DNA of 64,000 nt. Source: CAXXOK01 sp963675365. GTDB lineage: Bacteria > Bacillota > Clostridia > Christensenellales > Aristaeellaceae. Each line of letters begins with the position of its first letter. Within the stretch, counting starts at the first letter, position 1. Positions 34,728 through 43,313 of this stretch are shown here, in pieces. The notes below the pieces were generated by a model. That model saw only the letters and a program-made list of their open reading frames with translations, was not told the DNA's origin and made no database searches. The DNA is taken from positions 682,001-746,000 of the forward strand of contig CAXXVA010000003.1 of the NCBI GenBank assembly GCA_963675365.2, given 5' to 3'. The position numbers and the translations under genes are program-made.

Positions 34728-37700
34728 TTATTGCGGAGACGGCAGCTTGATACCGGTTTCCTCGGCGATCTTCATCAACGTATCCAGCGCCTGTGTGATC
34801 TGCTCGGGCTTGTGCTCGCTGATCACGCAGAAACGCAGGCGCGCCTTGTTTTTGGGCACGGCGGGGTATACGGCCGGGGGTACAAATACGCCGTTTTCGC
34901 GCATCTTGTTGGAGAGGAAGAACGCGTGTTCATCCTGACCGACCAGCACTGGGATGATCGCCGAATGACCCGCGAGGCAGATATCCAGATTGCGCTTCTT
35001 CGCCTCGGCGACGAAGAAATCAATGTTGCGCTTCATGTTTTTCATGATTTGCGGATGTTTGCGGATCTGCCGGATGCTTTCAAGCGTCGCGCCGGCAAGC
35101 GCGGGCGAGATGCCTACGCTGAATACAAAGCCCGGCAGGTTGTAGCGCAGGTAGGTGATCAGCGCTTTCGATCCCGCCAGATACCCGCCGCAGGTGCCAA
35201 GCCCTTTGGATAGCGTACCCATCTTGATGTCGATATCGTCTGGCGCGAGGCCGAAGTATTCGTCCACGCCGCCGCCGGTTTTACCGATTACGCAGGTCGA
35301 GTGCGCTTCGTCCACCAGCAGGAAACAACCGTATTTTTTCTTGACCTCTACGAAGGCGGGCACGTCGGCGATGTCGCCGTCCATGGAATACGCGCCTTCG
35401 ATGATGATCAGCACTTTTGCGTAGCGCTCGCGCTGCACGCGCAAGATGCGTTCCAAAGCCTCGGAATCGTTGTGAGGGAACGGCTTGGTGGTCGCGCGGC
35501 TCAACCGGCAGCCCTGCTCGATGGAGTTATGGGCCAGCACGTCGTATAAAATCAGGTCGTTCTGGTCGCAGAAGTTGCCAACGAAGGTAACGTTGGTGGA
35601 GTGCCCGCCGACAAGCACCAGCGCGTCCTCGGTGTGCTTCCAGTCGGCGATCTCCTTTTCCAGTTCGATGTTGAGTTCTTTTTCCCCGGCGAGCAGGCGG
35701 CTTCCGCTGTCGCTGGTACCGTATTTGTCGATCGCGTCCTTGGCGGCCTGCATGACTTCCGGCCTGCCGCTCATGCCCGCGTAATTGTACGAACCGAAGT
35801 TCAGCGCTTCGCGTCCGTCCATAATGCTTGTGTCGCGCAGCGGAGATTCGTGGCAGACAAAGTAGGGGTTCACGCCGCCAAGTTCGTCCAGGCTGTCGAT
35901 GCGCTTCTGGAACGCGATAAACTCCGGGGCGTCCTCAAACCGTTCGATGGGCTGAATGGCTTCGTCCGGCTGGGTCTGTTTTTCATAGGCGGTACGCCCG
36001 TTAAGCTTGGCGTAGATCAGCGCGGACATGTCGTTGACCGTCGTGCACTGGCCGTACTCTTCCACCGGAATGGTGATGGAGAACTGTTCCTCGGTTTTCA
36101 GCGCCGCCGAGAGCACCTGCAGGCTGTCGCCGTCCAGATCGTCGATGAAGTGCTGATCGTCGCCGATCGCCGTTTCGTCGATATCCAGCGCTTCGGAGTA
36201 CAGGGCGCGCACCTTTTGCTTGATCTCCTCAAGCTGCAGATCGCTTGGCTGTACCTCGCGGGCGACCACTTCCTTGGGCGCTTCGGTGATCACGACCTTG
36301 GACGCGTTCATGCGCAGGTCGCGGTAGGCAAGCTTGCTTTCTTCAATCAGGGCCTTGAGCGCAAAGCGCTTGACCTTGATGCCGTTGACCAGCGGCAGAG
36401 GTTCCGGGGTGACGATCACACGGGAGAGACGCTTGAGCGTGGGCAGCTTTGCGTTGCGCGCGTTGATCTCCTGCATCAGGGTTTCCAGATAATCGTCGTC
36501 CTTGTAAGCCGCGCCGACGTTCATGACCAGCACGATGTCTTCATACTTCTGGTTCTTGCCGGGTTTAATCACGCCAAGCACCGTAGACTGTTCAACGCCC
36601 GCCATTGCGGAAAAAACGTTGTCCAGCTCGTCGGGATATACGTTTTCACCCGATTCGTTGATGATGACGTCCTTGACGCGGCCTTCCACAAACATGCGGT
36701 CGCCGCGCTCCAAACGTACCACGTCGCCGGTGGGGTACCAGCCGCCGTCGATGGTATCAGCCGACATGCGCTTGCCGTCCACCAGGCGGCCCGTGTGCAG
36801 GCTCTTGCCGCGGATGAACATTTCTCCACGGCGGCCATGACCGTCGCTGGGCTTGACGCGGTATTCCACGTTGCTCAGGGGCTTGCCTACGGAGCCGGAG
36901 ATGCGCTTGTGCAGATTCATGCTGGTTTCCACGCTCGTAATGGCGGTTTCCGTCATGCCGAACCCGCAAATGGTATAGTAGCCGACGGCGTTTAAAAGCT
37001 TCAAGTGCTCCATCGGCGTATAGCTGCCGCCCAGGATGATACAGGAAATATTGGAACCCAGGAGTCTGGATGTCAGGCTGCCGAAAAAGACCTTTTCGGC
37101 GATCTTCAGCCCGAAATCGGGCGCGATCCTCTGTATACCGAGGCTCAGGGCTTTCATCGTATGGAACAGGGTGCGCTTGACGGCGCTCTCCTTGGCGAGC
37201 TTCTTTTGAAGGCCCGTGCAGAAGTTGTTGGCGACCAGCGGCACGGTGATCAAAAGCTGGGGCTGGCATTTCTGCGCGGTTTCCAAAATTACCTGCGGGG
37301 TGCGGTTCAGCGGATACACGTTGGAGTAGCCCAAAAAGCAGCTCCACATCAGGTTGACGATAAAGCCGAACACATGGTGGTATGGCAGAAACGCGAAGGA
37401 ACGGAAGTTTTTATTGGCAACAGCGCGCTTGAGGCTGTGGGACAAGATCTCCGATGACAGCACCTGTTCGACGATGGCTTCGCCGTTATAATCAAAGATC
37501 CGGCTCGTGCCCGTGGTGCCGCTGGTGCACAGCGCGGCATGATCGCCCCATTTTCCGGCGATGAAATCATCCGCTTCCGGCGCCTGAAACAGCGCGTAGG
37601 CGTCGATATAGTGTACAGAAGGGTCGAGCGCGGGGCGCGGCGCGGTGGTGATGATCGCCTTGGCGCCCGCCTGCTTGATCTGGAAATTCACCATCTCGTC

Positions 37701-38027
37701 GGACAGGTTTACGTCCACCAAAAGTGCGTTGTACCCTGCCTGGATCACGCCCCAGAAAACCGGGAACCATTCCTTGCAGGTATCAATGGAGATCACGATA
37801 TAGGAATCCGGCTTCGCGTCGAGCGTTTTGCGAAGATACGAAGCGTAATTCTTTGTCATCCTGATATAGTCCGCGTAGGACAGGCTTTTAATCTCGCCGT
37901 CCTCCAGCCACGCGGCGGCTTCCGTATCATCGTATTTTGCGATGATATCATATAGGTTTTTCAGCGTTTTATTGGACCGAAGCAAATCGCTGTTCTTTTT
38001 AATGTCGTGAACGGGTAAGATGGTCAT
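34728..38027 (-). CDS. Acyl/AMP ligase-ACP-alpha-oxoamine synthase fusion
   Basis: A 1099-residue three-part protein. (1) Adenylation ligase, about 1-575: CTSGTTGTSR (167-176), FGMTETA (356-362), YPTGDVV (431-437), VEGRVKDVI (447-455) and candidate catalytic Lys551 in NGIKVKR. (2) Acyl carrier domain, about 598-678: LDGDSLQ with phosphopantetheine Ser635. (3) PLP alpha-oxoamine synthase, about 700-1099: FGSYNYAG, GTSDSGSRLLAG, LVLVGGHSTN, VDEAHST and Schiff-base Lys941 in GTLSKGLG. Part 3 belongs with serine palmitoyltransferase and AONS, which condense an acyl thioester with an amino acid and lose CO2. The gene overlaps the SDR stop by ATGA. Expected product: a 3-keto long-chain amine, made from a fatty acid loaded on the internal ACP. 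Amino-acid choice and chain length cannot be read. Confidence 0.85.
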   Translation of the reverse strand: MTILPVHDIKKNSDLLRSNKTLKNLYDIIAKYDDTEAAAWLEDGEIKSLSYADYIRMTKNYASYLRKTLDAKPDSYIVISIDTCKEWFPVFWGVIQAGYNALLVDVNLSDEMVNFQIKQAGAKAIITTAPRPALDPSVHYIDAYALFQAPEADDFIAGKWGDHAALCTSGTTGTSRIFDYNGEAIVEQVLSSEILSHSLKRAVANKNFRSFAFLPYHHVFGFIVNLMWSCFLGYSNVYPLNRTPQVILETAQKCQPQLLITVPLVANNFCTGLQKKLAKESAVKRTLFHTMKALSLGIQRIAPDFGLKIAEKVFFGSLTSRLLGSNISCIILGGSYTPMEHLKLLNAVGYYTICGFGMTETAITSVETSMNLHKRISGSVGKPLSNVEYRVKPSDGHGRRGEMFIRGKSLHTGRLVDGKRMSADTIDGGWYPTGDVVRLERGDRMFVEGRVKDVIINESGENVYPDELDNVFSAMAGVEQSTVLGVIKPGKNQKYEDIVLVMNVGAAYKDDDYLETLMQEINARNAKLPTLKRLSRVIVTPEPLPLVNGIKVKRFALKALIEESKLAYRDLRMNASKVVITEAPKEVVAREVQPSDLQLEEIKQKVRALYSEALDIDETAIGDDQHFIDDLDGDSLQVLSAALKTEEQFSITIPVEEYGQCTTVNDMSALIYAKLNGRTAYEKQTQPDEAIQPIERFEDAPEFIAFQKRIDSLDELGGVNPYFVCHESPLRDTSIMDGREALNFGSYNYAGMSGRPEVMQAAKDAIDKYGTSDSGSRLLAGEKELNIELEKEIADWKHTEDALVLVGGHSTNVTFVGNFCDQNDLILYDVLAHNSIEQGCRLSRATTKPFPHNDSEALERILRVQRERYAKVLIIIEGAYSMDGDIADVPAFVEVKKKYGCFLLVDEAHSTCVIGKTGGGVDEYFGLAPDDIDIKMGTLSKGLGTCGGYLAGSKALITYLRYNLPGFVFSVGISPALAGATLESIRQIRKHPQIMKNMKRNIDFFVAEAKKRNLDICLAGHSAIIPVLVGQDEHAFFLSNKMRENGVFVPPAVYPAVPKNKARLRFCVISEHKPEQITQALDTLMKIAEETGIKLPSPQ

Positions 38028-38839
38028 CCCTTCTTTCCGTAATAATTGCGCAGGATTTTCATATTGGTCTTTGAGGGCAAAGCGTCGTGCAGGATAACGG
38101 CCGCTTTCTGGTCCGCTTTTGCGACGCGGACGCGGAAGCGCATTCGTTTGCGGTTTACGTTGCGCAGTACGGCCCGGGCGAGCTTATCCGGGGGCCGCCC
38201 GCTGGCCTCGTCGTCCCGGATCTGTGCGACGGCGGACTGAAACGACGCCCGGTAGGGCGACGCGGCGTCGAGTGAAGCGGACAATCGGGTTTTTTGGCTG
38301 CCGCCCGCGTGGTCTCCGGGCTCGATCAGCGATACCTGGATGCCCATGTCCCCGCATTCCATCGCCAGGCATTCGGCGTAGCCTTCCACGGCGTGCTTGG
38401 ATGCCACGTACGCGCTTTGGAAGGGGATGCCAAGAAGACCGTTGATTGAGGAGAACAGCACGATCTTTCCGCTCTTTTGTTTGCGCATGGTGGGAAGAAC
38501 CTCGGAAACAAACGCCGTCATCCCCAGGAAGTTCGTCTGCATAACGCGGGAATATTCGTCGTGCGACGTCAGTTCACAGGGGGAAAGGATCAGGATTGCC
38601 GCGCAGTAAACCAGCGCGTCCACACGCTGTGAGAGTGCAAAGGCGCGGTTTACAAACGCGCTGCGGCTCTGCGCGTCCGTTACGTCCAGGTGCAGTTCGC
38701 GGATCCCGCCGCCCTGCGCTTGCCCGTCGAACGAGCGTGCGCCGGATATCACCAGCCAGCCGTCCGCCTCAAACGCTTTTGCTGTGGCAAGCCCAAGGCC
38801 GCTGGAGCCGCCGATGATCCAAACGGTTCCTTTTTTCAC
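38024..38839 (-). CDS. Short-chain dehydrogenase, likely ketoreductase for the fusion protein
   Basis: A 271-residue classical SDR: cofactor motif GGSSGLGLATAK (about 11-22), FSSINGLLG with the catalytic Ser, and YVASK with Tyr-Lys; a basic C-terminal tail may lie at the membrane. The start is the GTG at 38839, with GGAGG 7 bases upstream; a longer frame would pass through that site. Its stop overlaps the start of the ligase-ACP-synthase gene, so the two proteins are made together. By analogy with 3-ketodihydrosphingosine reductase it should reduce the keto group of the condensation product; this is inferred. Confidence 0.82.
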   Translation of the reverse strand: MKKGTVWIIGGSSGLGLATAKAFEADGWLVISGARSFDGQAQGGGIRELHLDVTDAQSRSAFVNRAFALSQRVDALVYCAAILILSPCELTSHDEYSRVMQTNFLGMTAFVSEVLPTMRKQKSGKIVLFSSINGLLGIPFQSAYVASKHAVEGYAECLAMECGDMGIQVSLIEPGDHAGGSQKTRLSASLDAASPYRASFQSAVAQIRDDEASGRPPDKLARAVLRNVNRKRMRFRVRVAKADQKAAVILHDALPSKTNMKILRNYYGKKG

Positions 38840-38879
38840 GAGTTTTCCTCCGGAAATGATTGCAGAATAAAACATGATG

Positions 38880-38908
38880 ATTATACCGTAAACTCGTCAT
38901 ACATGCAA
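38880..38908 (-). promoter_or_regulatory. Promoter of the SDR/ligase-ACP-synthase operon
   Basis: Minus-strand TTGCAT (38908-38903) and TATAAT (38885-38880) are 17 bp apart, about 40 bases before the GTG start. I see no dyad here. Confidence 0.58.
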
Positions 38909-38973
38909 CAATGCAGGGGAACGCCGGCCGTACACCGAATACACCCAAAACACTTAATATATTGGAAGGATGG

Positions 38974-40062
38974 ATGTTCCGCTTGACCAATGTTTCCGTG
39001 TACAAAGCAAACGCCTATGAACTGGATTTGGTCTATGCTGCTGTCTGCAGGCATTTTGAAGCGCTGGACGTTGAAAAGGACCTGACGTCCGACATGCGGG
39101 TGCTGCTCAAACCCAACATGCTTCTGGCTAAAGAGCCGGCAGGCGCCACGACGACGCACCCCGTATTTCTCCGGGCCGTTGCCAAACGCCTGCGGGAGAT
39201 GGGCGTGAAGGAGATTGTACTTGCGGACAGCTCCGGCGGCCTGTACAGCGAACGCACGCTGCGCAAAACATACGACGCCTGCGGCTTCACGGCGCTTTCG
39301 GATATCCTAACGCTGAATTTCGATACGTCCAGCCGGAAGAAAAACGGATTTCTGATCATTTCACCGGTACTGGAAGCCGACTATATCATCAATTGCGCCA
39401 AGCTTAAAACCCACGCGCTGATGCTGATGACGGCGGCGGTCAAGAATATGTTCGGAAGCGTCCCCGGCATCAAGAAGGCGGAATACCACTGCACGAGAGC
39501 GACTATCGAGCCGTTTACCAAGCTGATCCTTGATTTGCACGAGACGGTCAAACCGCAGCTCAACCTCGTGGACGCGATCGACTGCATGGAGGGAAACGGC
39601 CCAAGCGGCGGTACGGTGCGGCACATGGGGATGACCCTCGCTTCGAAAAACGCGTACGCCGCCGACGAGGTTTGCGCCAAGCTGATCAATATCAATCCGC
39701 ACATGGTGCGTACCATCCAGCTTGCGAGAAAGCGCGGGCTGGTCGATCTCAAAGCGGTGCGGACGACCGGCGACGCGGTTTTACCCGCCGAGCCCGCGTT
39801 TCAAATGCCGGACAGCTATGTGGACAGGAACAGAACGCGCTCCGGCGGCGGAATCGGGCGCTTGCTGTGGGGGAGAACCTCTACCAGGCCCAAAGTGATA
39901 CGTGAAAAATGCGTCGGATGCGGAAAATGCATGGAGGGTTGCCCCAAGCATATCATCACGATCACCGACAAGGTTGCGTTCATCCCCAAAAAGGGATGTA
40001 TCTCTTGTTTTTGTTGTCATGAACTGTGCCCCGAAAAAGCGATAGAAATCATGAAAAGATAA
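38974..40062 (+). CDS. DUF362 protein with C-terminal 2[4Fe-4S] ferredoxin domain
   Basis: A 362-residue protein. The DUF362 part (about 1-300) has VLLKPNMLLAKEPAGATTTHP, VLADSSGG and CAKLKTHALMLMTAAVKNMFG; the C-terminal 60 residues hold two clusters, CVGCGKCMEGCPKHI and CISCFCCHELCPEKAI. Such proteins are common in anaerobes and their reaction is unknown; an iron-sulfur redox role is the usual guess. Start: ATG at 38974 with GGAAGG four bases upstream, rather short spacing, so the start is less certain. A rubredoxin gene follows 100 bp downstream, so both may serve electron transfer. Confidence 0.78.
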   Translation: MFRLTNVSVYKANAYELDLVYAAVCRHFEALDVEKDLTSDMRVLLKPNMLLAKEPAGATTTHPVFLRAVAKRLREMGVKEIVLADSSGGLYSERTLRKTYDACGFTALSDILTLNFDTSSRKKNGFLIISPVLEADYIINCAKLKTHALMLMTAAVKNMFGSVPGIKKAEYHCTRATIEPFTKLILDLHETVKPQLNLVDAIDCMEGNGPSGGTVRHMGMTLASKNAYAADEVCAKLININPHMVRTIQLARKRGLVDLKAVRTTGDAVLPAEPAFQMPDSYVDRNRTRSGGGIGRLLWGRTSTRPKVIREKCVGCGKCMEGCPKHIITITDKVAFIPKKGCISCFCCHELCPEKAIEIMKR

Positions 40063-40161
40063 GGAAATATTGCGGTTAAAAAAGAGGGAAAAACGATCCC
40101 GACGGCGAAATAAATGTTTGATTAAATTCCGCTTTCGCGGAGAAAAACCGGAGGGATAAGC

Positions 40162-40320
40162 ATGAAAAAATACACTTGCACTGTTTGCGGATACGTTTAT
40201 GACGAAGCCGCGGGAGACCCGGACAACGGCGTCGCCGCCGGCACCAAATGGGAAGACCTTCCCGAAGACTGGGTATGCCCGGTTTGCGGTGCCAGCAAGG
40301 ACGAATTCGAGGCCGAATAA
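40162..40320 (+). CDS. Rubredoxin
   Basis: A complete 52-residue rubredoxin, easily missed because of its size. The iron site is Cys6-x2-Cys9 (CTVCG) and Cys39-x2-Cys42 (CPVCG), with the usual YVYDEAAGDPDNG and WEDLPEDWVCP stretches. It carries single electrons in the cytosol, typically to peroxide- or superoxide-removing enzymes or between redox partners. GGAGGG is 7 bases before the ATG. A small stem (CCGC-tttc-GCGG) sits just upstream in its leader. The frame overlaps no other real gene once the rhamnulokinase start is placed at 40404. Confidence 0.95.
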   Translation: MKKYTCTVCGYVYDEAAGDPDNGVAAGTKWEDLPEDWVCPVCGASKDEFEAE

Positions 40321-40324
40321 ACCC

Positions 40325-40369
40325 TGTAAACGCTAATATCATTGATCGGTCGAACGGCCGGTCATTGAT
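40325..40369 (+). promoter_or_regulatory. Regulatory region of the rhamnose genes: cre-like site and direct repeats
   Basis: TGTAAACGCTAATA (40325-40338) fits the catabolite-repression (cre) consensus with one mismatch. TCATTGAT is repeated at 40339-40346 and 40362-40369 (23-bp period), with GGTC copies between. No clear -35/-10 pair is visible, so an activator-dependent promoter is possible. Confidence 0.4.
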
Positions 40370-40403
40370 TTTAATGCATACACATATTGAGGAGCGAAGG
40401 CTA

Positions 40404-41822
40404 TTGAAAAGCGCTAAAACGGATCAGACATACTACCTTGCCGTAGATATCGGCGCGTCGAGCGGAAGGCATATCCTGGGCTGTATCGAGCATGGAAAGC
40501 TGAAAACCGAAGAGATATACCGCTTTGAAAACAACGCCTGCCAGCAGGGCGATCATCTTTGCTGGGACGCCGAAGCGCTGTTTGAGCATGTGCTCAATGG
40601 ACTTGCGGAGTGCGGAAAACGCGGCGTGCACCCCAAAAGCATGGGGATCGACACCTGGGGCGTGGATTTTGCGCTATTGGACGCGCAGGGAGAGCGCGTC
40701 GGCGAAATCATCGCCTACCGCGACACCCGCACCGAGGGCATGGATGCGGTTTTAGAACAAACCATGCCGTTTGCCGAACTATATCAAAAAACCGGCATCG
40801 CCAAACAGCCGTTCAACACCATATATCAGTTGATGGCGGCGCTGAAGGAACATCCGGAGTATGGTGATACGGTCGCCGATTTTCTGCTGATTCCCGAGTA
40901 CCTCAGCTTCTGCCTGACGGGGAAGAAGGCGCACGAGGAAACCAACCTGTCCACGGGCGCGCTGCTGGACGCGCAGACCAGGGATTGGTCCTGGGATGCG
41001 ATCCGCGCCGCGGGCCTGCCGGAGCGGTGGTTTCAAACGCCTGTCGTCAAGGCAGGAACGGTGCTTGGAACGCTGAAACCGGAGTATGTGAAAACCCTGG
41101 GGTTTGATACGACGGTGATCCTGCCTGCCACGCATGATACGGGGTCGGCGTACATGGCTGTGCCCGCCAAGGATGACCGCGCCGTGTTTTTATCCAGCGG
41201 CACATGGAGCCTGCTGGGTACCGAGCTTACGAAACCGCAGACCGATTTGCAGAGCCTTGCCCAGGGATTTTCCAACGAAATGGGCTATAACGGCACGACG
41301 CGCTACCTGATGAATATCATGGGGATGTGGATGCTGCAGCGCATCCGCAAGGAGATCGGCGGCGGGATCAGCTATGACGAAATCGCGGAGCTTGCCGCCG
41401 CGTCGGACTATGATTGCTATGTGGACGCGACGGACAACCGCTTTCTGGCGCCCGAAAGCATGGCGGACGAAGTGCGCGGCGCTTTGCAGGAACAGGGCGC
41501 GCCGGCTCCCGCGGAAGATGGCGACCTGTACCGCGCGGTGCTTTTAAGCCTGGCGATGTGCTACCGCGACAGTATTGAAAAGATCGAAACCCTGACGGGG
41601 AAAACGTTCACGTCCGTCAACATCGTGGGCGGAGGCAGCCGGAACATTACGCTCAACCGCCTGACGGCCGATGTGACGGGTCTGCCCGTGTACGCGGGCC
41701 CGACGGAAGGAACGGCGCTTGGCAACCTGATCGCGCAGATGATCGCAGGCGGAGAACTGGAAAATCTGGCGTCGGCGCGGCGCTTGATTGCCGAAAGTTT
41801 TGATATTCAGAAATATTCATAA
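40404..41822 (+). CDS. rhaB: Rhamnulokinase
   Basis: A 472-residue FGGY-family kinase that phosphorylates L-rhamnulose with ATP. N-terminal ATP-site LAVDIGASSGRHILG, the middle MGIDTWGVDFALLD, RDTRTEGMD, and ATHDTGSAYMAVP with the catalytic Asp; VNIVGGGSRN near the C-terminus closes the nucleotide site. I place the start at the TTG at 40404, after GAGGAG (40389-40394), in line with the family N-terminus; ATG 40374 would add 10 residues but has no ribosome site. The gene precedes rhaA by 16 bp, the common rhamnose pair. The aldolase for the pathway is probably the fusion at 29.1 kb. Confidence 0.88.
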   Translation: MKSAKTDQTYYLAVDIGASSGRHILGCIEHGKLKTEEIYRFENNACQQGDHLCWDAEALFEHVLNGLAECGKRGVHPKSMGIDTWGVDFALLDAQGERVGEIIAYRDTRTEGMDAVLEQTMPFAELYQKTGIAKQPFNTIYQLMAALKEHPEYGDTVADFLLIPEYLSFCLTGKKAHEETNLSTGALLDAQTRDWSWDAIRAAGLPERWFQTPVVKAGTVLGTLKPEYVKTLGFDTTVILPATHDTGSAYMAVPAKDDRAVFLSSGTWSLLGTELTKPQTDLQSLAQGFSNEMGYNGTTRYLMNIMGMWMLQRIRKEIGGGISYDEIAELAAASDYDCYVDATDNRFLAPESMADEVRGALQEQGAPAPAEDGDLYRAVLLSLAMCYRDSIEKIETLTGKTFTSVNIVGGGSRNITLNRLTADVTGLPVYAGPTEGTALGNLIAQMIAGGELENLASARRLIAESFDIQKYS

Positions 41823-41838
41823 TGACGGAGGAAAAGAC

Positions 41839-43089
41839 ATGAACGGTCTATTTGAACTGGCGAAAGAGACATACGGGGCGATTGGCGTGGACGCCGAAGC
41901 GGCGATCCGCACTTTGCAGCAAACGCCCATCAGCATCCACTGCTGGCAGGGCGACGACGTCGGCGGGTTTGAATCCACTGGCGAAGCGCTGTCCGGCGGC
42001 ATCCAGGCGACCGGGAATTATGTCGGAAAGGCGCGGACGCCGGACGAGCTGATGGCGGATTTCGAAAAAGCCATATCGCTCATCGGTGGGAAGAAGCGTA
42101 TCAACCTGCATGCGTGCTATGCCATCTTCGAAGAGGGGGAAAAGGCGGACCGCGATCAGCTTGAGCCCAAGCACTTTGAAAAATGGGTCGCGTTCGCCAA
42201 AAAGAACAATCTGGGCATCGACTTCAACCCGACCTTTTTCAGCCATCCCATGGTCAAAGGCGGTTTGACGCTGTCGTCTCCCAACGAAGAGGCGCGCAGG
42301 TTCTGGGTAAGGCACGGTATCGCATGCCGTAAAATCGCCCAGTACTTTGCCAAAGAACTGGGCACGCATTGCCTTTGCAACGTGTGGATTCCCGACGGCT
42401 TTAAGGACGTGCCCGCCGATCGCCTGACGCCGCGCCTGACTCTGAAAAAGAGCCTGGACGAGATCTTTGCACAGAAGCTCCCAGGCGTGATCGATTGCGT
42501 GGAGAGCAAGGTGTTTGGTATCGGCGTGGAGGCGTATACGGTGGGCTCGTCGGAGTTCTACCTCGGTTACGCCGCTACGCATGAAGGTATATATGATCTG
42601 ATGGACAGCGGGCATTACCATCCGACCGAGGTCATCAGCGATAAAATCCCCGCGATGCTTTGCACCTTCGACCGCATTCCGCTGCATGTAACCCGCCCCG
42701 TGCGCTGGGATTCGGACCACGTCGTGCGGCTGGACGACGAACTCAGGGAGATCGCAACCGAGCTCGTGCGCAACGACGCGCTGGATAAAGCCATGATCGG
42801 ACTTGATTTCTTCGACGCGTCCATCAACCGCGTTGCGGCGTGGATTATCGGCACGCGCAACATGCAAAAGGCACTTTTAACGGCGCTGCTGACGCCGCAT
42901 AAGGCATTCAAAGCCTTACAGGATAACGGGCAATGGACGGAACTCATGGCAAGACAGGAAGCCCTGAAGATGGCGCCGGTCGGCGCGGTGTGGGCCGAGT
43001 TCTGCCGCCGCGAAGCCGTACCGGACGAAGACGCGTGGTTTAAAACCGTAATGCAATATGAAAAGGACGTCCTTTCGCACCGGAGCTAA
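41839..43089 (+). CDS. rhaA: L-rhamnose isomerase
   Basis: A 416-residue L-rhamnose isomerase, converting L-rhamnose to L-rhamnulose in a metal-dependent TIM barrel. Characteristic segments: SIHCWQGDDVGGFE, INLHACYAIFEE, GIDFNPTFFSHP, CLCNVWIPDGFKD, HVTRPVRWDSDHVV and GLDFFDASINR. GGAGG is 7 bases before the ATG at 41839, 16 bp after rhaB. No rhamnose transporter or rhamnose regulator is adjacent, so uptake must be encoded elsewhere. The strong rplJ promoter begins only 15 bp after the stop. Confidence 0.92.
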   Translation: MNGLFELAKETYGAIGVDAEAAIRTLQQTPISIHCWQGDDVGGFESTGEALSGGIQATGNYVGKARTPDELMADFEKAISLIGGKKRINLHACYAIFEEGEKADRDQLEPKHFEKWVAFAKKNNLGIDFNPTFFSHPMVKGGLTLSSPNEEARRFWVRHGIACRKIAQYFAKELGTHCLCNVWIPDGFKDVPADRLTPRLTLKKSLDEIFAQKLPGVIDCVESKVFGIGVEAYTVGSSEFYLGYAATHEGIYDLMDSGHYHPTEVISDKIPAMLCTFDRIPLHVTRPVRWDSDHVVRLDDELREIATELVRNDALDKAMIGLDFFDASINRVAAWIIGTRNMQKALLTALLTPHKAFKALQDNGQWTELMARQEALKMAPVGAVWAEFCRREAVPDEDAWFKTVMQYEKDVLSHRS

Positions 43090-43104
43090 TTTGCGCGATA
43101 CCCG

Positions 43105-43133
43105 TTGACAAATCCCCGACAACCCTATATAAT
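43105..43133 (+). promoter_or_regulatory. Consensus promoter of rplJ-rplL
   Basis: Perfect TTGACA (43105-43110) and TATAAT (43128-43133) with a 17-bp spacer, as expected for a ribosomal protein operon. Confidence 0.85.
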
Positions 43134-43139
43134 GCATTT

Positions 43140-43305
43140 GTTTCATCAGGAAACCTATGCCGAAGACAGCGAGTGGCTACGCCATAAAGAAGCAACGCTT
43201 CTCTCGCCGAGGTGTAAGGCGGGAGAAATCCCTTGCGAATGTATTTTCGCCCTTGCGCCTGCAAGGGTATTCTTTTTGAAATCACCCAATGTTTCAAAAG
43301 GAGGT
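43140..43305 (+). ncRNA. L10 leader RNA with attenuator
   Basis: The 5' leader of rplJ has the L10-leader signature: GAAGACAGCGAGTGGC near 43161 and CTCGCCGAGGTGTAAGG near 43203, which binds the L10/L12 complex in other bacteria. Downstream, CCCTTGC occurs at 43230-43236 and again at 43250-43256, and either can pair with GCAAGGG (43261-43267). Pairing of the second copy gives a hairpin ending in TATTCTTTTT, a terminator; pairing of the first would prevent it. This is a feedback attenuator by structure; binding itself is known from the family. Confidence 0.78.
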
Positions 43306-43313
43306 GCCAAGGA

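Noticed and set aside
38911..38973. Upstream extension of the DUF362 gene by 21 residues
   Set aside because: No ribosome binding site and no similarity to the family N-terminus; overlaps the divergent promoter region.
40248..40403. Longer rhamnulokinase start overlapping the rubredoxin gene
   Set aside because: The extra residues match no family member, lack a ribosome site and would overlap a perfect rubredoxin.
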